Shown one piece after another: positions 7,968 through 14,969 of a DNA stretch of 64,000 nucleotides. The number at the start of each line of letters is the position of its first letter. Position 1 is the stretch's first letter. The stretch is from CAJWKT01 sp964465375 (GTDB lineage: Bacteria > Pseudomonadota > Gammaproteobacteria > Steroidobacterales > Rariloculaceae): positions 1 through 64,000 of the forward strand of contig CAYXIJ010000001.1 of assembly GCA_964465375.1 (NCBI GenBank), written 5' to 3'. A model generated the notes under the pieces. The model was given only the letters and a program-made list of their open reading frames with translations. It made no database searches and was not told where the DNA came from. The position numbers and the translations under genes were made by a program.

Positions 7968-9359
7968 ATGAAGAAACCAGCAGAACCAGGATTTTTCCAT
8001 TCCTTCCTGTGCTTCGGTGGAGTCATATTCATTGTGATATTTGGGCTCCTAGGTCTAGAAATTAACCTCCATGTCCTACTGATTGCAAGTCTTGCTTGGG
8101 TTGCATCCCATGCCGTGAAGCTCGGCTTTAGCTTCGTTTCTATAAAGACGGCCATGAGTGCGGGCATAGAGAAGGGCTTGGGGGCTATTTATATATTTAT
8201 TCTAATAGGCGTTCTCATCGCGGCCTTGATTGAAGCAGGAACCATCGGAAGTCTCGTATATTACGGAGGAAATTTGCTACGCCCGTCTATCTTCCTGCCA
8301 GCCGGGCTGCTTTTTTGTAGCCTCATGTCAGTCGCCACCGGGACAGCCTGGGCAACAACAGCCACAATTGGTGTCGTTCTAATGGGGCTTGGGAGTCCGC
8401 TCGGAATTCCACCGCCTGTTGTGGCCGGCATGGTTGTTTCCGGTGCCAGTTTTGGAGACAAAATGTCACCTGTCTCGGACACTACGGTCCTTGCGGCCAT
8501 GAGTGCTGACACTAATATTTATACCCACATCAGATCCATGCTTTATACGACAGTTCCAACCTACATTATCTGTCTAGCCATATATATAGTTTTAGGCCTG
8601 CAATACGCAGACCAAAGCCTTTCGATTGAACAACTTGATGAGTTGCAGAAACACTTAGCCAATGAATTTTTGATCAGTCCGATTGCATTATTACCTCTCC
8701 TTGTCCTGCTTACCTTGAGTATCAGGCGGTTCCCTGCTGAACTCAGCATGATGGCAAGCGTTGTAACAGCCATAGTGCTTGCCGTAGCTGCCCAAGGCAG
8801 TCCATTACCTGAAGTTCTGCGCAGTTTGAATGAAGGCTATGTATCTAATGCCGGAATTGAATCCCTAGACACACTGCTAAACCGCGGCGGCATACAAAGC
8901 ATGATGTGGACACTATCACTTGCCCTGATCGCTCTAGCCCTCGGTGGACTTTTACATAAAAGTGGTTTTATACGAGTACTTCTTGCCGGAATTCTTGCAC
9001 GCATCAAAAGGTCGGCTAGCCTCATAGCAACAACTATTGCCGCTGGTATTATAAGCAATATGAGTATGGGTGAAGCTTATCTTTCTATTATCTTCGGTGG
9101 TCAGATCTTTAGAGACAGCTATAAAAAGAATAAACTCCAAAAATACATGCTATCCAGGTGCCTAGAAGAGGGGGCCACACTTAGTACATCTATTATTCCA
9201 TGGACTACCTCAGGTGTTTTTATGGCAGGCGTGCTAGGGATTTCCGTACTGGATTTCGCCCCGTGGGCATTTTTTAATTACATTAACCCACTCCTATCCA
9301 TTGTTCTAGCTTACCTTGGTTTTGGGATCTTTAAAAAGAAGACTGATACTTCATCATGA
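7968..9359 (+). CDS. NhaC-family Na+/H+ antiporter
   Basis: A 463-residue polytopic membrane protein. The segment GASFGDKMSPVSDTTVLA is the diagnostic NhaC-family motif, and the symmetric C-terminal half has SMGEAYLSIIFGGQ and LEEGATLSTSIIPWTTSGVFMAG. Family members exchange protons for sodium or for organic anions and amino-acid derivatives. The stop overlaps the next start (ATGA at 9356-9359), so it is translationally coupled to an oxygenase. That coupling suggests a transport role for the oxygenase substrate or product rather than general pH homeostasis; this is inference. Confidence 0.9.
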   Translation: MKKPAEPGFFHSFLCFGGVIFIVIFGLLGLEINLHVLLIASLAWVASHAVKLGFSFVSIKTAMSAGIEKGLGAIYIFILIGVLIAALIEAGTIGSLVYYGGNLLRPSIFLPAGLLFCSLMSVATGTAWATTATIGVVLMGLGSPLGIPPPVVAGMVVSGASFGDKMSPVSDTTVLAAMSADTNIYTHIRSMLYTTVPTYIICLAIYIVLGLQYADQSLSIEQLDELQKHLANEFLISPIALLPLLVLLTLSIRRFPAELSMMASVVTAIVLAVAAQGSPLPEVLRSLNEGYVSNAGIESLDTLLNRGGIQSMMWTLSLALIALALGGLLHKSGFIRVLLAGILARIKRSASLIATTIAAGIISNMSMGEAYLSIIFGGQIFRDSYKKNKLQKYMLSRCLEEGATLSTSIIPWTTSGVFMAGVLGISVLDFAPWAFFNYINPLLSIVLAYLGFGIFKKKTDTSS

Positions 9360-10351
9360 GTATATCTGAGCTACCAATAATCGATTTATCACCACTGCGG
9401 TCTTCCAATCCAGCTGACTATAAAAAGGTTGGAACAAAACTGTGCGAGGCTGCCAGTACAGTTGGTTTTTTTTATATTAAAAACCATGGAATTTCTCAAA
9501 TAGAAATCAAGGAAATCTTTGATATCTCAAAACGGTTTTTTGCGTCTGAAGAACACCAAAAAAGTGCGGTTTCGATTTCTCCTTTTCACCGCGGCTGGTT
9601 ACGTATCGGTGCTGCAAAAATGTATGGCCACAAAAAATCAGACTACAAAGAAAGCTTTGTATGGGGCCTAGAGGTAGCCGAAGATGACCCAGACTTTAGG
9701 GCCGGTGGGCGCCTTTTGGCCCCAAACCAATGGCCTACCTTTATACCGGAAATGAGAAAAAAATTAGCCGCCTATTTTACTGATGTGCAGACCTGTGGGG
9801 AAAAATTACTCGAAGCCTTCGCAAAAGGCCTACAAGTACCGGGAGATTATTTTCTAAAGGAAACAGATAGGCCGGTCAGCCGAGGGGCGCTTATCTACTA
9901 TCCACCAAACCGACCTAATCAATACCCTAGTCAACGCTTACCGGAGAAGTACGGCCGGTTTTTTCAAGTAGGCTCTGCCGAACATACCGACTACGGTACC
10001 CTCACTATGCTTTGCCAAGACCAGATCGGGGGGCTTCAGGTAAAAGGGAGGTCAGGTACTTGGGTTTCTGCAGAACCAGTTGAAGGAACCTTTGTTGTAA
10101 ATATAGGTGACTTACTGGCTAGGTGGAGCAATGGTCGTTTTGAGTCAACACCTCATCGGGTAATTAACTCTTCTACACAAGCGCGCTATTCACTTGCGAT
10201 GTTTGTTGACCCGAACTGGGATGCTACTATCAGACCATTAACAAAAGATGGAGAGTGTGCGAACTATAACACCGTGCGGTGCGCTGATTATATCAATGCA
10301 CGTTACGATGAGGCCTTTGCGTACCGAAAAATTAAGACTAATGAACAATAA
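9356..10351 (+). CDS. Isopenicillin N synthase-family Fe(II)/2-oxoglutarate-type oxygenase
   Basis: A 331-residue protein with the DIOX_N region (LPIIDLSPL, VGFFYIKNHGI) and a 2OG-Fe(II) oxygenase domain. The metal triad is His210-x-Asp212 (EHTDYGTLTML) and His267 (STPHRVI), with the 2-oxoglutarate-binding Arg277-x-Ser279. Family members hydroxylate, desaturate or cyclise small molecules. The substrate is unknown. It is coupled to the NhaC gene before it and overlaps the HD-domain gene after it by 11 bp. An oxygenase followed by an HD protein recalls the PhnY-PhnZ and TmpA-TmpB phosphonate-oxidation pairs, though this oxygenase belongs to a different subfamily from PhnY. Confidence 0.9.
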   Translation: MSISELPIIDLSPLRSSNPADYKKVGTKLCEAASTVGFFYIKNHGISQIEIKEIFDISKRFFASEEHQKSAVSISPFHRGWLRIGAAKMYGHKKSDYKESFVWGLEVAEDDPDFRAGGRLLAPNQWPTFIPEMRKKLAAYFTDVQTCGEKLLEAFAKGLQVPGDYFLKETDRPVSRGALIYYPPNRPNQYPSQRLPEKYGRFFQVGSAEHTDYGTLTMLCQDQIGGLQVKGRSGTWVSAEPVEGTFVVNIGDLLARWSNGRFESTPHRVINSSTQARYSLAMFVDPNWDATIRPLTKDGECANYNTVRCADYINARYDEAFAYRKIKTNEQ

Positions 10352-10970
10352 AAAAACCCAAATACGTAAAGCAGGAGACCGGTCACCCCTACTGAAAGCA
10401 AACTGGAAGTATGTTGAAAAATTGAATATGGATGAATTCCGTGGATCAGACTGGGACCTACTAAATAGCCAAAGAGAAGAATATCTTGCGGAACAGCTTC
10501 CAAGACAGGTTCTTGCACTCCTACAAGCCTCAAAAGATGCGCCCAGTTATGGGTACGCCATTAATAATTACGAACACTGCGTACAGGTAGCTACTCTACT
10601 ACACCAAGATAACTATGATGAGGAAACGATTGTCACTGGACTGCTGCACGATGTTGGAGCCGTGGTTTGTCCGGAAAATCACGGCCATTTTGCGGCCGAT
10701 CTTTTACGGCCTTACATTTCTGAAAAGAATGTGTGGATGCTTGAGCATCATGAAATTTTCCAGCGTATCCATTTACATGAATTCAGCAATAAAAGTGATC
10801 CTGATTGGATCAATAAGCGGGATCGTTGGCGGGATCATCCGTTTTTTGAGTGGACTGCTAGTTTTGTTGAAAAGTACGACATAATTGCAGCTAATCCGAA
10901 TCTTGCGGGTACCCCAATCGATTTTTTTGAACCAATGGTTCAGCGGGTTTTTTCCGGAACTTCAATATGA
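10341..10970 (+). CDS. HD-domain protein, possibly a PhnZ/TmpB-like mixed-valent diiron oxygenase
   Basis: A 209-residue protein from the ATG at 10341; the longer open frame from 10248 lies inside the oxygenase gene. Visible metal ligands are His79 (NYEHC), the His103-Asp104 pair (LLHDVGAV), histidines at 114 and 116 (ENHGHF) and His136-His137. The order, spacing and length (about 190-210) fit PhnZ-type HD proteins, which cleave hydroxylated phosphonates with O2. They also fit ordinary HD phosphohydrolases, and the sequence alone does not decide. The ATGA at 10967-10970 couples it to the next gene. Confidence 0.75.
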   Translation: MNNKKTQIRKAGDRSPLLKANWKYVEKLNMDEFRGSDWDLLNSQREEYLAEQLPRQVLALLQASKDAPSYGYAINNYEHCVQVATLLHQDNYDEETIVTGLLHDVGAVVCPENHGHFAADLLRPYISEKNVWMLEHHEIFQRIHLHEFSNKSDPDWINKRDRWRDHPFFEWTASFVEKYDIIAANPNLAGTPIDFFEPMVQRVFSGTSI

Positions 10971-11557
10971 CATCATGGATCAAAGTTATTCCCCCAAGCA
11001 AAGCTACCGGAAAATTGGCAGGTGCATATGAAAACACCAAGACCCCCCAAGGAAAAATAGATAATGTCATGAAGGCCCACTCCCTCCGCCCTCATACGAT
11101 GGAGGGCCACGTCGCGCTCTATAAAGCCGTACTTCACCACCCAGACAATGGATTGCCCAAATGGTTTCTCGAAGTTATCGGCACATATACCAGCATCCTG
11201 AACAACTGTGACTATAGCGTCGCTCACCATGCAAAAAATACATTACTTCTCTTGGGTAATGAGGAAAAAGGAAGTCAGATATTAGCCGCTCTCCACGAAA
11301 GATCACCGGAAAAAGCTTTTTCCGGAAAATACCTGGCACTTTTGCAATACACCGAAAAACTCACTGTGGACGTTGCACACATCACTGAGAAAGATCTTGA
11401 CTCAGCTCGCCTCGCTGGCGCCGATGACACAGAAATTTTAGAAACGAATCAGGTCTGTGGTTACTTCAATTACGTTAACCGACACCTAAATGGTCTTGGT
11501 GTATCGACAGAGGGTGACTCAATCGGTCGCTATGATTCATCCTCTGGCAATGCCTGA
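10967..11557 (+). CDS. AhpD-like / carboxymuconolactone decarboxylase-fold protein with CxxS motif
   Basis: A 196-residue protein. The segment FLEVIGTYTSILNNCDYSVAHH matches the peroxidase-related AhpD-like family, where the usual motif is N-x-C-x-Y-C-V-x-H-H. Here the second Cys is replaced by Ser (codon AGC). That would abolish a CxxC redox couple while keeping the first Cys and the His. It is the last gene of the NhaC / oxygenase / HD operon, with a 4-bp overlap. The altered motif suggests a non-peroxidase role; which one is not clear. The TGA is followed by A8/T-rich sequence with weak dyad symmetry but no clear terminator. Confidence 0.8.
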   Translation: MTSWIKVIPPSKATGKLAGAYENTKTPQGKIDNVMKAHSLRPHTMEGHVALYKAVLHHPDNGLPKWFLEVIGTYTSILNNCDYSVAHHAKNTLLLLGNEEKGSQILAALHERSPEKAFSGKYLALLQYTEKLTVDVAHITEKDLDSARLAGADDTEILETNQVCGYFNYVNRHLNGLGVSTEGDSIGRYDSSSGNA

Positions 11558-11656
11558 AAAAAAATTTTCATATCTTTTCATGCTCCCTGTTGGTAAATGA
11601 AAATAATGACGCTATCATCAATGTCTCTGTTTTCGTAAAAGAACCAGGAAAACAAC

Positions 11657-12127
11657 ATGAAAAGGAAAATACCAGCCGGCCTGCTAATTTTTGTCGGTCT
11701 AATTTTTACAATACCAGCTGTTGCCCAAAGGACTACCCTCACACCGGAAGAGCAACGTAATAAAGAAATCGTTTTGGAATTCTGGCGGGTCGTCCTGCAG
11801 GCCGGGGATATAGAGAAGGCAGGAGACTATTACGCTGTGGACATAATCCAACACAATCCCGTTGTCCCGACAGGGCTTGACGGGTTCAAGCAGTTTTTTT
11901 CGAGGTTTGCCAGGGAAGTGCAGCCGGTGCAGGATAAGGTGATCGGCGAGGTCGCTACCATGGTTGACGGCGACCTGGTAACGATCATGCGGGTTATTCA
12001 TGTTCCTGAGCCAGAAAATGAAAATGAAACCTACGAAGCATTCAATTTTGATACTTTCCGAGTAGAAGATGGAATGATCGTTGAGCACTGGGATGCAGTC
12101 CGAAAAGAGCAAATACCAACACCCTGA
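11657..12127 (+). CDS. Exported SnoaL/NTF2-like protein
   Basis: A 156-residue protein with signal peptide ending IPAVAQ (about 24 residues) and a SnoaL-like cone fold: NKEIVLEFWRVVLQAGD, YYAVDIIQHNP, GLDGFKQFF, and FDTFRVEDGMIVEHWDAV. Family members include polyketide cyclases and many uncharacterised binding proteins. Here it would act in the periplasm. It is the first gene of the secretory operon running to 17072; a 99-bp gap before it may hold the promoter. Confidence 0.8.
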   Translation: MKRKIPAGLLIFVGLIFTIPAVAQRTTLTPEEQRNKEIVLEFWRVVLQAGDIEKAGDYYAVDIIQHNPVVPTGLDGFKQFFSRFAREVQPVQDKVIGEVATMVDGDLVTIMRVIHVPEPENENETYEAFNFDTFRVEDGMIVEHWDAVRKEQIPTP

Positions 12128-12180
12128 ACTGCAACATTTAATAACCAGCTAGAACCAACCTTCAAGGACTAGAGGCTAGA

Positions 12181-13152
12181 ATGAAACGTCGTGTCGTGAT
12201 TACCAATGGATTGCTAGTTCTGTCAGCCTGCTTGCTAACTCCAGGTATATCAACATTTGCCCAATCTAACTTAACTGGTTTTTGGGTTGGCTTGTTCCAT
12301 GAAGATGCGCCTGAACGTTTACCAGGGCCCCAACCTGGAGATTATCTGGAACTACCCATCAATGAAGCAGGCCGAATGAGGGCGGATAGTTATGACGCTA
12401 ACCGTATCTCGGCGGTGGAGGAATTCCAGTGCCGGCCCCACGGAGGTGATTATTCTATGCGCGGCCTGTCTGTACCGCTGCGGGTCTGGGAAGAATACGA
12501 CCCGGATACCCAGCAACTGGTCGCGATCCGAACACGAACCGCCTGGATGGAAATGGAAAGAACTATTTATATGGACGGACGCCCCCACCCACCCGAATAC
12601 GCACACCACACATGGCAAGGATTTTCTACAGGGATCTGGGAAGGAAATATGCTCTCAGTGACCACAACCCACTTAAAGCCCTCTTACCTCCGGCGCAACG
12701 GCGTACCAAGAAGTGCCACGGCAACCTTTACAGATCATTGGGTCCGACACGGAAATTACCTTACGGTGACGACGTTCATCGATGACCCAGTGTTCCTGAC
12801 AGAGCCATTGGTACGCAGTAGTAACTGGATCTTAGACCCGACAATGAAAATGGAACCCTATTCCTGCGAACCCGCTACGGAAATGTTTGTACCTGAAGGT
12901 ACTGTTCCGCACTATCTTCCCGGGCAAAACTCCGGGCAAAATTCCTTGAGTGCAGAATTTTCAGATTTTTTCGGCATACCCTTCGAAGCCGTCAGGGGTG
13001 GTGCTGAGACCCTTTACCCGGAATACAGGCAAAAGATGGGTGAAATCCCCATCCCTCCGCAATGCCGGAGATACTGCATTTGTACAACTCTCTTTCATTG
13101 CCCAGAGAGGCCAAGCCCATCCCCAAGCATCAACGAGAGAACTCTCGAGTAA
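12181..13152 (+). CDS. Exported B-domain protein with extended C-terminus
   Basis: A 323-residue protein with signal peptide ending STFAQ. The B signature is present: FQCRPHGG, MERTIYMDGRPHPP, GFSTGIWEGNMLSVTT, DPVFLTEP and PYSCEP. It belongs with 14119-14880 to a subgroup with LRRNGVPRSAT. After the last conserved Cys there is an unusual tail of about 85 residues, ending in a Cys-rich, Pro/Ser-rich stretch (RRYCICTTLFHC) that is absent from the other copies. This may be a real extension or the result of a frameshift past a lost stop. It has no A-domain partner beside it but sits 20 bp before an MBL gene. Confidence 0.7.
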   Translation: MKRRVVITNGLLVLSACLLTPGISTFAQSNLTGFWVGLFHEDAPERLPGPQPGDYLELPINEAGRMRADSYDANRISAVEEFQCRPHGGDYSMRGLSVPLRVWEEYDPDTQQLVAIRTRTAWMEMERTIYMDGRPHPPEYAHHTWQGFSTGIWEGNMLSVTTTHLKPSYLRRNGVPRSATATFTDHWVRHGNYLTVTTFIDDPVFLTEPLVRSSNWILDPTMKMEPYSCEPATEMFVPEGTVPHYLPGQNSGQNSLSAEFSDFFGIPFEAVRGGAETLYPEYRQKMGEIPIPPQCRRYCICTTLFHCPERPSPSPSINERTLE

Positions 13153-13172
13153 CAGGTGGAATAGGATAACCA

Positions 13173-14126
13173 ATGAATTTTCAACGTGTGGCACTAGCAT
13201 CCGTGATGCTGATTTTTCTTGGGCTACCTAACCTTACAAATGCCCAAGAAAATCTAAATTTTGATGAGGTGAATATCCGCGTCCTGCCGGTTCGAGACAA
13301 TATTTACATGTTGGTCGGTCTGGGAGGAAATATTACCGTTCAGGTCGGCGAAAGCGGTGTCCTTGTGGTGGACACTCAATTTGCACCACTTTCGGAAAAA
13401 ATCAAGGCAACCATCAATAGCCTATCTCAAGGCACATCCAGATACATCATCATCAATACCCACGTTCACCAAGACCACACGAGCGGCAATGAAGCGCTAG
13501 CACAATGGACACAAGAGCGCACCGAGACAACCACGCGAATCATTGCACACGAGAATGTATTAGTGCGCATGACCGCAACCCCTGATGAAAATGTCCCCGA
13601 AACTCAAATCTCACCGGTAGCATGGCCTAACGCACCATACCTGACCGAATTCAAAGACCTGTACTTCAACGGCGAACCAATAGAAATATTACACCAACCC
13701 GAGGCCCACACAGATGGGGATAGCATGGTGTTTTTCAGAAGCTCAGACGTGGTAAGTACCGGTGATATTTTCACTCCGAATAACTACCCGGTCATTGATA
13801 TAGCACGGGGTGGGAGTGTGCAAGGAATTATTGATGCCCTGAATCGGCTGCTCAGAATTACCATTGTAGAAGATAAACAAGAAGGCGGGACAAAAGTTAT
13901 CCCCGGTCATGGCAGGCTTTGCGAAGAAGCCGATGTAGTTGAATACCGAAACATGATTACCATCATTCGGGACCGTGTTCAAAATCTGATCAATCGAGGA
14001 ATGTCCCTACAAGAAGTGAAGAATACTCGCCCTACTCTAGACTACGATACTGAGTACGGGTCAGATGCCGGGTTCTGGACAACAGACATGTTTATTGAGG
14101 CGGTCTATAGGAGTTTAAGTGAGTAA
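13173..14126 (+). CDS. Exported MBL-fold metallo-hydrolase
   Basis: A 317-residue protein with signal peptide ending LTNAQ. The complete zinc-ligand set is present: His97-Val-His99-Gln-Asp101-His102, His179 (EAHTDGD), Asp198 (STGDIF) and His246 (IPGHG). It is a homologue of the MBL protein at 5632-6480 (shared NTHxHxDHxSGN, HTDGDxxVxF, GGS) but has a longer central insertion. An AGGATAACCA site precedes the start. It is sandwiched between two B-domain genes, the same association as at 4.5-6.5 kb. Substrate unknown. Confidence 0.85.
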   Translation: MNFQRVALASVMLIFLGLPNLTNAQENLNFDEVNIRVLPVRDNIYMLVGLGGNITVQVGESGVLVVDTQFAPLSEKIKATINSLSQGTSRYIIINTHVHQDHTSGNEALAQWTQERTETTTRIIAHENVLVRMTATPDENVPETQISPVAWPNAPYLTEFKDLYFNGEPIEILHQPEAHTDGDSMVFFRSSDVVSTGDIFTPNNYPVIDIARGGSVQGIIDALNRLLRITIVEDKQEGGTKVIPGHGRLCEEADVVEYRNMITIIRDRVQNLINRGMSLQEVKNTRPTLDYDTEYGSDAGFWTTDMFIEAVYRSLSE

Positions 14127-14880
14127 CTGTCGCTTCCTAAGTGTTCCTTCTTTTATTCTCACGGGATCAATGTTCTTTATGCCGTTGCACGGGCTTACCC
14201 AAGAACAAGCTGATTTCACAGGCTACTGGGTTTCGGTTGTCTCCGAGGACTGGCGATGGCGCATGGTGATTCCTGCTAGGGGTGACTATGCCAATATACC
14301 CATTAGTGCGGAGGGCCGCAGAGTAGCCGACTTATGGGACCCGGACAACATCGATCCTGATGAGGCCTGCAAGCCCTATGGTGCAGCGGGCATTATGCGG
14401 GTACCAGGCCGATTACACATCACATGGGAAAACGAATCCACGCTACGAATTGATACGGATGCAGGCATGCAAACCAGGTACTTTCATTTGAACGGACAAA
14501 TACCTAGTGGAATAAAGCCAACCCTGCAGGGATATTCTGTAGCCCAATGGGCAGTCCCACCAGGAGGAACCTCAGCAGGGTCTGGCCTAGGAGCAGTTAC
14601 AGGTAGAACAACTGCCATCACCCAATCACGTACCTTGGAAGTGAGAACCGCCCATATGCTACCCGCCTATCTGCGCTGGAATGGCGTTCCGTATAGTGCG
14701 GATACTGCTTTGGACGAGTACTACGATCTTATAGAAAGACCTAACGGCGACACCTGGTTTGTAGTCACGACTGTAGTAGATGACCCTTTGTATCTCGATG
14801 AGCCCTACGTCACCAGCGCAAACTTTAAAAAAGAACCTGATGACTCTAAGTGGAACCCAGTGTCCTGTCTGAAACAGTGA
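14119..14880 (+). CDS. Exported B-domain protein (GTG start)
   Basis: A 253-residue protein starting at GTG 14119, inside the last codons of the MBL gene (8-bp overlap) and preceded by AGGAG at a good distance. The signal peptide ends MPLHGLTQ. The B signature is diverged: ACKPYGAAG, QTRYFHLNGQIP in place of VRTIYMDG, GYSVAQW, DPLYLDEP and VSCLKQ. A Gly/Ser/Thr-rich insertion of about 35 residues interrupts the GYS...VRTAH region. Both conserved Cys remain. It is the gene before the PQQ dehydrogenase. Confidence 0.7.
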   Translation: MSNCRFLSVPSFILTGSMFFMPLHGLTQEQADFTGYWVSVVSEDWRWRMVIPARGDYANIPISAEGRRVADLWDPDNIDPDEACKPYGAAGIMRVPGRLHITWENESTLRIDTDAGMQTRYFHLNGQIPSGIKPTLQGYSVAQWAVPPGGTSAGSGLGAVTGRTTAITQSRTLEVRTAHMLPAYLRWNGVPYSADTALDEYYDLIERPNGDTWFVVTTVVDDPLYLDEPYVTSANFKKEPDDSKWNPVSCLKQ

Positions 14881-14969
14881 GCTCATACCTGAATTCTGTT
14901 CGGTTTGCCCCTAACTCATTACCAAACTCTGACCTGGAAAAAATTGTGTTGATACAGAAAAAATATCAT

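Noticed and set aside
10248..10340. Upstream extension of the HD-domain protein
   Set aside because: It would overlap the oxygenase gene by about 100 bases; the ATG at 10341 gives an overlap typical of coupled genes.
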